A DNA stretch of 64,000 nt, taken from NCBI GenBank assembly GCA_905210055.1, contig CAJLVH010000001.1, positions 1 through 64,000 on the forward strand, in the 5' to 3' direction. Shown here piece after piece: positions 50,892 to 59,408 of the stretch. The position numbers and the translations under genes are program-made. Below the pieces are notes generated by a model. That model was not told the origin of the DNA. It saw nothing but the letters and a program-made list of their open reading frames with translations, and ran no database searches. Every line of letters begins with the position of its first letter. Position 1 is the stretch's first letter. This stretch comes from an uncultured Enorma sp. GTDB lineage: Bacteria; Actinomycetota; Coriobacteriia; Coriobacteriales; Coriobacteriaceae.

Positions 50892-51962
50892 ATGAAGTTC
50901 GTCTCCTTCGTGCTCTCGCACGCCTCAACGTGCTTCATACTTGCCATCGTGGTGTTAATCTCGTCTTTCGTGCTGTTCGTAGCCGGCGTGTCGGTGAACA
51001 TCATCGTGTTCACGGCGATTATCGAGGTGCTCGGCACGCTGGCAGCACTTGCGATCGATTGGACGCGCAAGAAGCGTTTCTTCGGGGATTTGGAGGCGTG
51101 TACGAGCGAGGTCGATCACCCGCTGTGGATGACGGAGATGGTCGAGCGGCCGGAGTATCTCGAGGGTGCGATCATCTACGACGCGCTGGGTGCGATCGCG
51201 CACGCGGCAAACGACGATGTCGCCGAATACCGTCGTCAGGTTGCCGATTACCGCGAGTATATCGAGACGTGGGTTCACGAAGCGAAGTCCCCGCTCGCTG
51301 CAGCGCATCTCATGGTCGACAACCTGCGGGCAGAACCTCTTGCCGACGCAGCCGCCGAGAAGGTCGAGTCGATCGATGAAGAGCTCAAGCGCGTGAAGGG
51401 CTACATCGATCAGGTGCTGTTCTATGCCCGTTCGGAGGCGTTCGACCGCGATTACCTCATTCGCGCGTATTCGCTCGCAGACCTGGTGGCGGCCGCGTTG
51501 CGCGCGAACGCCTCCACGCTTATCGGAGCGCACGTCGCGCCCGTGCTCGGCGATCTCGATCTCGAGGTGTTCACCGATGAGAAGTGGGTCGAATTCATTC
51601 TGGGGCAGATTATCCAGAACTCAGTGAAGTATGCCCGTTCCGAGGAGCCACGCATCGAGTTTTCGGCGAGGCTCGTGGATGTGGGGAGCGCCGATGAGCG
51701 CGCGGAGCTCACCGTGAGCGACAACGGCTGCGGCGTGAGTGCCGCCGACCTGCCGCGCGTGTTCGACAAGGGCTTCACCGGGGACAACGGTCGCACTGGC
51801 AAGCGCTCGACGGGTATCGGCCTGTATTTGGTGAAGCGCCTCTGCGACAAGATGGGTGTGGGCGTTGCCGCATCCTCGCAACCGGGCGAGGGCTTCGTGA
51901 TCACCCTCACCTTCTCCCGCAACAAGTTCCGGTTCGTCGACCGGGGGGGGGCACTCCTCTGA
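50892..51962 (+). CDS. Intramembrane-sensing histidine kinase (BceS/GraS-like)
   Basis: A 356-residue kinase with two close transmembrane helices (about 10-30 and 38-56) and almost no outer loop, the layout of intramembrane-sensing kinases. The phosphoacceptor is His129 in YIETWVHEAKSPLAAAHLMV, the diagnostic form for the BceS family. ATPase motifs are GQIIQNSVKYA (N), VSDNGCGVSAADLPRVFDKG (G1/F) and STGIGLYLVKRL (G2). BceS kinases normally need a BceAB-type ABC transporter to sense peptide antibiotics; none is adjacent. A run of nine G (51943-51951) lies 12 bases before the stop and could slip, altering the last residues. Confidence 0.9.
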   Translation: MKFVSFVLSHASTCFILAIVVLISSFVLFVAGVSVNIIVFTAIIEVLGTLAALAIDWTRKKRFFGDLEACTSEVDHPLWMTEMVERPEYLEGAIIYDALGAIAHAANDDVAEYRRQVADYREYIETWVHEAKSPLAAAHLMVDNLRAEPLADAAAEKVESIDEELKRVKGYIDQVLFYARSEAFDRDYLIRAYSLADLVAAALRANASTLIGAHVAPVLGDLDLEVFTDEKWVEFILGQIIQNSVKYARSEEPRIEFSARLVDVGSADERAELTVSDNGCGVSAADLPRVFDKGFTGDNGRTGKRSTGIGLYLVKRLCDKMGVGVAASSQPGEGFVITLTFSRNKFRFVDRGGALL

Positions 51963-51964
51963 GG

Positions 51965-51997
51965 TGACCCAATAAGGGACAGGTGCATTTTGGGACA
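51965..51997. repeat. GGGACAGGTGCATTTTGGGAC-type repeat
   Basis: TGACCCAATA, AGGGACAGGTGCATTTTG and GGACA closely match the copy at 30383-30415. It starts two bases after the kinase stop. Confidence 0.8.
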
Positions 51998-52122
51998 TCC
52001 CGCACGCGGCGAGCGAAGCGATGCCGCCCAACCCCGCATCCGACCCTTTGAGTGGGCGAATCGCGGCAACCCGAGGTACCCCCCTCGCCCCCTCCGCCCG
52101 CTCGTGCAAGTAGGTAAGCGCA

Positions 52123-52229
52123 GGGCTGAGGGCATTCCCGTCGTACGAGTTCCGCACGCAAAGGAGGCGCCAGTGGCGCCTCCGTCTTGCGCAGAACTGT
52201 TTGAAGTACGACGGGAATGCCCTCAGCCC
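52123..52229. repeat. 107-bp near-palindrome between convergent genes
   Basis: GGGCTGAGGGCATTCCCGTC-GTAC (52123-52146) is exactly complementary to 52206-52229. Inside, GGAGGCGCCA and TGGCGCCTCC (52163-52183) form a second stem, and CGCACGCAA/TTGCGC-type bases partly pair between them. The whole could fold into one long hairpin and serve as a two-way terminator for the kinase and the stress protein. Confidence 0.85.
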
Positions 52230-52242
52230 GGATGGAGCGACC

Positions 52243-52683
52243 CTACTTCACAACTAATATGTCGCAGTCCGTGCTGCGCAGCAGGAACGTGGAGATCGAC
52301 CCGAGCAGCGCATACTTAATGGAAGAGAGCCCGCGAGCTCCGCACATCACCAGATCGGGCTGAATGACATCGAGCATCTCATCCTTGAGCGTCTCACGGA
52401 TGCGGCCGGCGCGGATGATGATCTCCACATCGGCGATGTCGGGGTTCGCCTTGGCCTCTTCGACCGCTGGGGCGATGGAGTCGCGGAACGCCGTCTCGAG
52501 CCCGTTGATGAGGTCGACGGGGTACGCACCGGCGGATTCGAGCGCCGTCGAGTCGATGACGTGCCCGATGTAGAGCTTCGCCCCGTTGTTCGCGGCGACC
52601 TTGATGGCGCGCGCAAGCACAAAGTCCTGCTGATCGGTGCCGTCGAGCGCAACGAATACCTTGGAATAACCCTCTTGAATCAT
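52243..52683 (-). CDS. Universal stress protein (UspA family)
   Basis: A 146-residue single-domain Usp. It starts YSKVFVALDGTDQQDFVLARA (beta strand and Asp near the nucleotide), and the ATP-binding glycine motif is GARGLSSIKYALLGSIST near residue 118, matching G-2x-G-9x-G-S/T. Such proteins bind ATP and help survival in starvation or acid. ATG at 52683 has AAGGAGG upstream. Monocistronic, ending at the long palindrome. Confidence 0.9.
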   Translation of the reverse strand: MIQEGYSKVFVALDGTDQQDFVLARAIKVAANNGAKLYIGHVIDSTALESAGAYPVDLINGLETAFRDSIAPAVEEAKANPDIADVEIIIRAGRIRETLKDEMLDVIQPDLVMCGARGLSSIKYALLGSISTFLLRSTDCDILVVK

Positions 52684-52868
52684 CGTATGCCTCCTTGCGT
52701 TGGATGCAACTGTGGTGGGCGCTAACCGTGCGGAACGCCCTTGGTTGCGTCGGTTATACCCCGTTGTGCACGAAGAGGTTGAAGTATTCTGTGAACGATA
52801 CGGCTTTCTCCGTGTGCGTACGTTTTTCTGGCCGATAATGGCATCTGCAAAACGTACAGGGAGGCGCC

Positions 52869-53810
52869 ATGGATTTCATCGAGCTGCTCAAATCGGCGTT
52901 CCTCGGCCTCGTCGAGGGCATCACCGAGTGGCTACCTATCTCCTCGACCGGCCATATGATCCTCGTTGACGAGTTCATCAGTCTGAACGTCACGCGTGAG
53001 TTCTGGAACATGTTCCAGGTTGTGATCCAGCTCGGCGCGATCCTCGCGGTGTGCGTGTACTTCTTCCACCAACTCAATCCGTTCTCGCCGCGCAAGGACG
53101 CCGAGGAGCGCCGCGGAACCTGGGTGCTTTGGGGCAAGATCGTAGTCGCATGCATTCCGGCGGCGATCATTGGCATCCTCTTCGACGACTTCATGGAGGA
53201 GCATCTCTACAATGCTACGGTGGTTGCTCTGGCGCTCATCGTGTATGGCGTGGCGTTCATCGTGATTGAGCGGTGGCGTGCGCATCGGTTTGAAGCGCGC
53301 GTAGCTGCCGAGGGTCTTCAGGCCGGGAGCCGTCCCGCAGGCGCTCATTTCGCCCGCCCCGCTGAAGACGTCGAACCCACAGAAGGTGGCGACTTCGGCT
53401 CCATCACGCGGCTCGAGGATCTGCCGTGGTCCACGGCGTTCGGCATCGGCGTGTTCCAGGTGCTCTCGCTCATTCCGGGCACCTCGCGCTCGGGTTCCAC
53501 GATCATCGGTGGCTTGCTGCTGGGTACGACGCGCTCTGTCGCAGCTGAGTTTACGTTCTTCTTGGCGATTCCCGTCATGTTCGGTGCGAGCGCGCTCAAG
53601 CTCGCGAAGTACGTATTCCTCGACGGCGGCACCTTCGGCATGAACGAGGTCTCCATCATGGTGGTGGGCTGCGTCGTGGCGTTCGCGGTCTCGCTCGCCG
53701 CCATCAAGTGGCTCATGGGCTTCGTGCGTCGTCACACGTTCACGGTGTTCGGCGTCTATCGCATCGTGCTCGGCGTGCTGGTGCTGGGATACTTCTTCCT
53801 CATTGCATAA
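52869..53810 (+). CDS. uppP: Undecaprenyl-diphosphatase
   Basis: A 313-residue membrane enzyme (BacA type) that recycles the undecaprenyl carrier of cell-wall synthesis and gives bacitracin resistance when abundant. Signatures: [20 protein letters not shown] (13-32) and [19 protein letters not shown]. Seven to eight helices. A loop of about 45 residues near 135-180 ([20 protein letters not shown]) is longer than in most homologues. ATG at 52869 has GGGAGGCGCC before it. It lies two genes from the BceS-like kinase, whose usual ligand is bacitracin-like. Confidence 0.94.
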   Translation: MDFIELLKSAFLGLVEGITEWLPISSTGHMILVDEFISLNVTREFWNMFQVVIQLGAILAVCVYFFHQLNPFSPRKDAEERRGTWVLWGKIVVACIPAAIIGILFDDFMEEHLYNATVVALALIVYGVAFIVIERWRAHRFEARVAAEGLQAGSRPAGAHFARPAEDVEPTEGGDFGSITRLEDLPWSTAFGIGVFQVLSLIPGTSRSGSTIIGGLLLGTTRSVAAEFTFFLAIPVMFGASALKLAKYVFLDGGTFGMNEVSIMVVGCVVAFAVSLAAIKWLMGFVRRHTFTVFGVYRIVLGVLVLGYFFLIA

Positions 53811-53974
53811 CGGCCTCGTTGCATGCCGCGCTACGACGACATGAGTGCAGCGAGGGCAGGTTGGTTTCCACTGGTTTGCTGTGCCGCATCGCGGCAGCAT
53901 GCTTCCAGCTATAGGACTACAATACATAGCATTGCATAGGTGAAGCGATTTATGCCAGATAAGGAGGCCGCTCT

Positions 53975-55501
53975 ATGCATGCTAAGACGATCTGCAAGGT
54001 ATTAGGCGGCGCTGCGGCACTTGCTGCCGGGTCTGCGCTTGGGGCGGTGGGAGCGGTCTGCGCTGTGCGCGCCGCGAAGATGAAGCCCTCGCGGCCAGAT
54101 GGTGCGCCGCTTGGGGCAAATGGCTACCACGCTGGTGACGACGCGGTGGGGCGGTTCCAGGAGCTCCTGCGCATCCCCACTGTTTCGCGCGACGATCCGG
54201 CGCTGGTCGATCGCAGGCACTTCGCGCGCTGGGTTCCCACGCTCCGGCGTTTGTACCCGCTTACCTTCGCGGCGTGCGAACTCCACATGATCGATGAATT
54301 CGGCATTCTACTGCGCTGGCCGGGCGAGAACGCTGCGCTCGACCCCATTGTCATGATGGCGCATCACGATGTCGTGCCGGTCGAAGGGCAGGTGTGGGAG
54401 CACGATCCATTCGACGCGGAGATCGTCGACGGAGAGATCTGGGCACGCGGATCGCTCGATACGAAGTGCATCATCGGCGCGTTCTTCGAGGCTGCCGAAC
54501 ATCTCATCCGCTCCGGGTACACGCCGCCACGCGATGTGTGGTACTTCTCGTCGAATGCCGAGGAGACGAGCGGGCCTGCTGCGCGCGACGCCGTTGCCTG
54601 GCTGCGTGACCACGATATCCATCCGTACCTGGTGCTCGATGAGGGCGGTGCCGTTGCCGGCGATACCCCGCTCGGCGTGAAGGTGCCGGTTGCTATGGTA
54701 GGCGTCTCGGAGAAGGGGCATGTGGACCTTACCGTCACGGCGCACGCCGACGGTGGCCACGCCTCCACTCCCACGGATATCGACGCCCCGCGGCTGCTCG
54801 CCCGTGTGTGCGAGCACATCGCTGCGCATCCAGGCATACCATGTTTTACGGAGGCGCTCGACGCCACGCTTGCCGAGCTGGCGAGTCGCAGCAGCCTGCT
54901 CTACCGTCTGGTGTTCTCGAACCTATGGCTCACCCGTCCGGTGGTCGCGAAGATCATGGCCGCCGACGGCGAGACGGCGGCGATGCTGCTCACCACGTAC
55001 GCGCTCACGCAGCTCGAGGGTTCGAATGCGCACAACGTGTTGCCGCCGGTGGCGAGTGCGAACTTCAACGTGCGCGTCGCACCCTTCGAGACCGTTGCAG
55101 ACGCCGTGCAGCGTGCCCGCGTCCTGGCGGCAGAGGAGTGCGTCGCGAGCGGCGTCTCGCCCGACCATGTGACAGTCGAGATCAACGACGCCGTGCCCTA
55201 TACCGAGCCGGCGCCCATAAGCCCGTTCGAGAACGATGCCGCCTTCGATTACCTGCATCGTTGCGTCGCCGGCGTGTATCCCGAGGCAGGATTCGCTCCG
55301 TACGTGCAGAATTCCTGCACCGATTCACGTGAGTTCAACGAGATTTGCGAGCGCGTGTACCGTTTCTGCGGCTTCGAGTACTCGGGTGAGGCGCGCGGGC
55401 TCATCCATGCGGAAAACGAGCGCATCGGCGTCGACGTCTACAAGCGCGGCATCAAGTTCTACGTGGCGTTTTTGGCAAACCTCGACCAGCTCGCAGAGTA
55501 G
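53975..55501 (+). CDS. M20 family metallopeptidase with N-terminal membrane anchor
   Basis: A 508-residue zinc peptidase of the carboxypeptidase-S/PM20D1-like branch of M20. A hydrophobic Ala/Gly-rich segment (10-33) is probably a membrane anchor. Metal and catalytic residues: His130 or His131 and Asp132 in MMAHHDVVPV, Asp162 in ARGSLDTK, Glu196-Glu197 in NAEETSGPAA, a lid domain with VGVSEKGHVDLTVTAHADGG and a final His in GLIHAENERIGV. ATG at 53975 follows AAGGAGG. It would release terminal amino acids from peptides or N-acyl amino acids. Confidence 0.88.
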   Translation: MHAKTICKVLGGAAALAAGSALGAVGAVCAVRAAKMKPSRPDGAPLGANGYHAGDDAVGRFQELLRIPTVSRDDPALVDRRHFARWVPTLRRLYPLTFAACELHMIDEFGILLRWPGENAALDPIVMMAHHDVVPVEGQVWEHDPFDAEIVDGEIWARGSLDTKCIIGAFFEAAEHLIRSGYTPPRDVWYFSSNAEETSGPAARDAVAWLRDHDIHPYLVLDEGGAVAGDTPLGVKVPVAMVGVSEKGHVDLTVTAHADGGHASTPTDIDAPRLLARVCEHIAAHPGIPCFTEALDATLAELASRSSLLYRLVFSNLWLTRPVVAKIMAADGETAAMLLTTYALTQLEGSNAHNVLPPVASANFNVRVAPFETVADAVQRARVLAAEECVASGVSPDHVTVEINDAVPYTEPAPISPFENDAAFDYLHRCVAGVYPEAGFAPYVQNSCTDSREFNEICERVYRFCGFEYSGEARGLIHAENERIGVDVYKRGIKFYVAFLANLDQLAE

Positions 55502-55516
55502 GGAAATAGGTTGGTC

Positions 55517-55625
55517 GGGTGGGTTGGTTGGGGACGGGTTCATTCCAACCCATTTTGGGACCGCGAACGAACGTAACGTTCTCTAAAAATGGGTTGAAAC
55601 GAACCCGTCCCCAACCAACCCACCC
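55517..55625. repeat. GGGGACGGG-family long inverted repeat
   Basis: GGGTGGGTTGGTTGGGGACG-GGTTC is perfectly complementary to the right end (GAACCCGTCCCCAACCAACC-CACCC), with AACCCATTTT/AAAAATGGGTT as a second, inner pairing. About 109 bp between the M20 and MFS genes, which could fold into one hairpin. Confidence 0.85.
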
Positions 55626-55652
55626 CATCCATTCCAAGCAGAAAGGAATGAT

Positions 55653-56987
55653 ATGGCTACCAGCAAACAGGCGGTGAAGGCGGCGAGCCGGCTCGATTAC
55701 GCGAGCGTGGCGTTCGCGGCGCTGCCCTTCATGGGCATGATCAGCTTCTGGCAGGTATTCGACGGCATCGTGCCGCTCATGCTCACCGATACCTTCGGCC
55801 TGGATAACGCCACGACGGGTGTGGTCATGGCGCTCGACAACGTTTTCGGCCTGTTCCTGCTGCCGCTCTTCGGCATTTTGAGCGACCGTTGCGCGAGCAA
55901 GCTCGGGCGCCGTACGCCGTTCATCATGGCGGGCTCCGTGGTGGCTGCCATCGCGGTGCCGCTCATCGCCGTGGCGAACAACCTGCGCAGCTTCCCACTG
56001 CTCATCGCCATGATCTTGCTCACACTCGTGGCGATCTGCGCGTATCGCACCATGACCGTGGCCATCGTGGCCGATATCACACCGCGCCCTCTGCGTACCA
56101 AGGCGGATTCTATCGAGAAGATCGTGGGCTACGCGGGCACGGGTGTGATGCTCGTGGCGATCACACTGCTGGTTCCCGATGTCGAGCATCCAGATTACCT
56201 GCCGCTTTTCGGTCTTCAGGCAGCGTTCATCTTAGGCTCTGCGATTCTCTACTTCTGGCGCGTTCGCGAGCCTAAGCTTGTGGAGCGCATGCACGAGAAG
56301 AGCCTCGAGATGGGCATCGAAGAGGCGGAGATCGACACCGACGACTCGCCCGAGGCCGGCGGCAAGCAGCGCGTCGCCGACCCGTCGGTGCGCATGTCCA
56401 TCATCATGATTCTCGCCGCGACGTTCTTCTATTACATGAGCTACAACGCGATGACGACGAACATCTCGCGCTATGCGGACGCATTCTTCGGCATGGCGGG
56501 TGGCAGCTACGCGATCATCAATATCGTGACCATCGCGGGCGGTTTGCTCTCGTATGTGCCCATCGCGAACCTTTCGCTCAAGTATGGGCGCAAGGCCATG
56601 GCCGTCATCACCTCTGCCGTGGTGGTCATCGGCTCGGCGATCATCTGGCTCGTGCCGGGCTTCAACCCGCTCTTCTACGTGGTGTTCCTGTTCATGGGCG
56701 CGGCGCTCGGCGGCGTCGATCTGTGCGTGTACCCCATGCTGCTCGAGCTCTGCGATTCGAACAGCGTCGGCCGCTACTCCGGCTATTACTACACCGTCTC
56801 CATGGCGGCGCAGGTGGTCACGCCCATCCTGTCCGGCATGGTGATGGACGCCGCTCCGACGATGCTCTTCGGCTACATCACGCTCATGGGCGCGTTCATG
56901 CTCGTCACGGTGCTCGCCGCCAAGCATGGCGACACGATCCTCATCGACGAGGTGGCTCGCCGTGAGGAGGCGTATAAGCAAAAATAG
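55653..56987 (+). CDS. MFS transporter (sugar/cation symporter-like)
   Basis: A 444-residue carrier with 12 helices and a cytoplasmic loop of about 60 residues between helices 6 and 7. The first loop has the MFS A motif as GILSDRCASKLGRRTPFI, and the seventh-eighth helix loop has YGRKAMAV. RTMTVAIVADITPRPLRTKA resembles the glycoside-pentoside-hexuronide and SUC-type transporters. ATG at 55653 has AGAAAGGAATGAT upstream. It faces the opp operon across a shared terminator. The substrate is unknown. Confidence 0.85.
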   Translation: MATSKQAVKAASRLDYASVAFAALPFMGMISFWQVFDGIVPLMLTDTFGLDNATTGVVMALDNVFGLFLLPLFGILSDRCASKLGRRTPFIMAGSVVAAIAVPLIAVANNLRSFPLLIAMILLTLVAICAYRTMTVAIVADITPRPLRTKADSIEKIVGYAGTGVMLVAITLLVPDVEHPDYLPLFGLQAAFILGSAILYFWRVREPKLVERMHEKSLEMGIEEAEIDTDDSPEAGGKQRVADPSVRMSIIMILAATFFYYMSYNAMTTNISRYADAFFGMAGGSYAIINIVTIAGGLLSYVPIANLSLKYGRKAMAVITSAVVVIGSAIIWLVPGFNPLFYVVFLFMGAALGGVDLCVYPMLLELCDSNSVGRYSGYYYTVSMAAQVVTPILSGMVMDAAPTMLFGYITLMGAFMLVTVLAAKHGDTILIDEVARREEAYKQK

Positions 56988-57080
56988 CCGTCGCGAGCCT
57001 GGTTGCCGACGCACATCGCCTGAATCGCGTGCGTGCCGAGGTTCTTGCGCGTCAAGATTTCTTGTGTGCAAAAAATTGGA

Positions 57081-57136
57081 GAAACCGTCACGAAGGAGGT
57101 GTTGAAAGCCTCTTCGTGACGGTTTCGGCATTTTTT
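57081..57136. terminator. Two-way terminator between the MFS gene and the opp operon
   Basis: GAAACCGTCACGAAG and CTTCGTGACGGTTTC form a 15-bp stem. T-runs follow on the plus strand (57131-57136) and on the minus strand (57069-57075 read in reverse), so it can end both convergent transcripts. Confidence 0.88.
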
Positions 57137-57186
57137 AGCACGTAAAGCTTGCGGGCGGGTGGAAGTTCGGTGCGCAAGCGGCGGCG

Positions 57187-58230
57187 CTATGCTTCTAGCG
57201 GATGGTGGCAGGCGCAGAATCGGCCCTCGCCGAAATCGCGCATCGCGGGTTTCTGCGTGCGGCACAGCTCGTCGGCGTACGGGCAGCGCGTGCAGAAGCG
57301 GCAGCCCGCAGGCGGGTTGATAGGCGAGGGAATCTCGCCCTCGAGCAGCTGGCGCTTGCGATCCGCCTGCGACGGGTCCGGGATGGGCACGGAGTCGATG
57401 AGGAGCTTCGTGTAGGGATGGAGCGGCCGGGTGTAGGCGTCCGGCGTCGGGCATACCTCGCAGAGCTGGCCCAGGAACATGACGCAGATGCGCGTGGAGA
57501 TGTAGCGCACTACGGCGAGGTCGTGTGAGATGAACAGGAACGAGATGCTCGTCTCGCGCTGAAGCTTGCGCAGGAGGTTCAGGATCTGCGCCTGGATGGA
57601 CACGTCGAGGGCGGAGACGGGCTCGTCGCACACGATGACCTCGGGGTTCGGCGCCAAAGCACGTGCGATGCCCACGCGCTGGCGCTGGCCGCCGGAGAGC
57701 TGGTGCGGGTAGCGCTCGTAGAACTCCGAGCCCAGGCCGACGCGCTCCATGAGGGCGAGGACGCGCTCGCGCTGCTCGGCCTTGGAGACGCCGGCGGCGC
57801 GGAGCGGCTCGGCGATGATTTCGCCCAGGGTGAGATGCGGGTCGAGCGACGAGAACGGGTCTTGGAACACGATCTGCATCTTTTTGCGCGCCTCGCGCAG
57901 CGCCTTGCCCTTGAGGTGCGTAATGTCCTTGCCGTCGAGCTCGACGGTGCCGGAGGTGGGGTCGATGAGGCGCACGGCCATGCGGCCGAGCGTGGACTTG
58001 CCGCAGCCGGACTCGCCCACGAGGGCGAGCGTCTCGCCGCGGGCGATGGAGAACGACACGTCGTCGACGGCCTTCACCACGCCGGCGTTCGTCTTGAAGT
58101 GCTTGGTGAGGTGCTCGGCGCGCAGCACGGGCGTCTCCTGCACGCTCGCGGACGCCTCGGTAATCGGCTCGGCGTCGCCCGTGGGCGCATCGGTGGGCAC
58201 AGAAGTTTTAATCTCATCGGTGGTTGCCAT
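57187..58230 (-). CDS. oppF: Oligopeptide ABC transporter ATP-binding protein OppF
   Basis: A 347-residue ATPase. A Thr/Ala/Glu-rich N-terminal extension of about 33 residues is followed by Walker [24 protein letters not shown] (Q-loop), signature [15 protein letters not shown], Walker [13 protein letters not shown] and H-switch [10 protein letters not shown]. The C-terminus has the Opp/Dpp domain with a Cys cluster ([15 protein letters not shown]) that binds an iron-sulfur cluster in relatives. The start abuts the oppD stop. Last gene of the operon. Confidence 0.93.
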   Translation of the reverse strand: MATTDEIKTSVPTDAPTGDAEPITEASASVQETPVLRAEHLTKHFKTNAGVVKAVDDVSFSIARGETLALVGESGCGKSTLGRMAVRLIDPTSGTVELDGKDITHLKGKALREARKKMQIVFQDPFSSLDPHLTLGEIIAEPLRAAGVSKAEQRERVLALMERVGLGSEFYERYPHQLSGGQRQRVGIARALAPNPEVIVCDEPVSALDVSIQAQILNLLRKLQRETSISFLFISHDLAVVRYISTRICVMFLGQLCEVCPTPDAYTRPLHPYTKLLIDSVPIPDPSQADRKRQLLEGEIPSPINPPAGCRFCTRCPYADELCRTQKPAMRDFGEGRFCACHHPLEA

Positions 58231-59214
58231 TTAGAGCACCTCCTGGGGCTTGAAGCAGCGAACGAGGTGGCCGTTCCCGGCGTCGGTGAGCTCGGGTGCC
58301 TGCGTGCGGCAGCGCTCGTCGGCGAACGGGCAACGGGTGCAGAAGCGGCAGCCCGCGGGGAAGTGGCCGAGCGCGGGCACCGTGCCGGGGATGGTATGCA
58401 GGTCGTGCTCCATGTCGCCGTTCACGCGCGGGATGGCGTCCATGAGGCCGGTCGTGTAGGGATGGAGCGGGTGGTTGAAGATCTCTTCTTTCGTGGCATG
58501 ATCCACGATCTGGCCGGCGTACATGACGTTCACCTCGTCGCAGATGTCCGCCACGACACCGAGGTTGTGGGTGATGATGAGGATCGACATGCCGCTCTCG
58601 CGCTGCAGGCGCTTCATGAGCTCGAGGATCTGCGCCTCGACCGTCACGTCGAGCGCGGTGGTAGGCTCGTCGGCGATGAGCAGGTCCGGGTTGCAGATCA
58701 TGCCCATGGCGATGCAGATGCGCTGGCGCAGGCCGCCGGAGAGCTGGTGCGGGTAGGACTTGTAGCGGCGCTCGGCCTCGGGGATGCCCACCTCGCGGAA
58801 CATCTGGATAACGCGCTCCTTGGCCTCGGCGCGCGAGACCTTCTCGTGCAAGAGGATCGCCTCGCGGACCTGCTTGCCCACGGAGATGGAAGGGTTGAGC
58901 GCCGTCATGGGCTCCTGGAAGATCATGGCGATGCGGTTGCCGCGGATGTCGCGCATCTGCTGCTCGGGCAGGGCGAGCAGGTCCTCGCCGTCGAACGTGA
59001 TGCTGCCCTCGGCGACCGAGATGCCGGTGTCGAGGATGCGCATCACGGTGCGCGCCGTCATGGACTTGCCGCATCCGGATTCGCCCACCAGACCAACGGT
59101 CTTGCTGCGGGGCACGGTGAAGCTCACGCCGTCTACCGGGTAGGCGGGCTCGCCGCTCTTGAGCGTCAGGACGTCTCTCAGGCCGTCGATGACCAGCAGG
59201 TTCTCGTCTGCCAT
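58231..59214 (-). CDS. oppD: Oligopeptide ABC transporter ATP-binding protein OppD
   Basis: A 327-residue ATPase. Walker [10 protein letters not shown] (Met in place of the usual Thr/Ser is frequent in OppD), Q-loop [13 protein letters not shown], signature [15 protein letters not shown], Walker [14 protein letters not shown] and H-switch [10 protein letters not shown]. The C-terminal Cys cluster is [18 protein letters not shown] at 59214 has GAGGAGGAG upstream; an earlier in-frame ATG lacks one. It forms the ATPase heterodimer with OppF. The gap before it (59215-59408) contains no gene. Confidence 0.93.
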   Translation of the reverse strand: MADENLLVIDGLRDVLTLKSGEPAYPVDGVSFTVPRSKTVGLVGESGCGKSMTARTVMRILDTGISVAEGSITFDGEDLLALPEQQMRDIRGNRIAMIFQEPMTALNPSISVGKQVREAILLHEKVSRAEAKERVIQMFREVGIPEAERRYKSYPHQLSGGLRQRICIAMGMICNPDLLIADEPTTALDVTVEAQILELMKRLQRESGMSILIITHNLGVVADICDEVNVMYAGQIVDHATKEEIFNHPLHPYTTGLMDAIPRVNGDMEHDLHTIPGTVPALGHFPAGCRFCTRCPFADERCRTQAPELTDAGNGHLVRCFKPQEVL

Positions 59215-59408
59215 TGCTTCTCCTCCTCGTGATTGCCCGGTGCCTGGGCACCTACGCATCATGTGGTCGGTATCGGTTCATGCCGCCCGGCGTTAGCCCA
59301 CATCTGCCTGCGGCGCCGTGGCGCGTCGAGCGGCATGAAGCGATACGGTGGGCGCCCCGAAGGGCGCGGGCTCGCGCAGAACCCGCGCCCCCAGAGCACG
59401 CGGCTCGC

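Noticed and set aside
55564..55578. Second LexA box (GAACGTAACGTTC)
   Set aside because: Half sites are five instead of four bases apart and it lies in the loop of a long repeat, away from a promoter.
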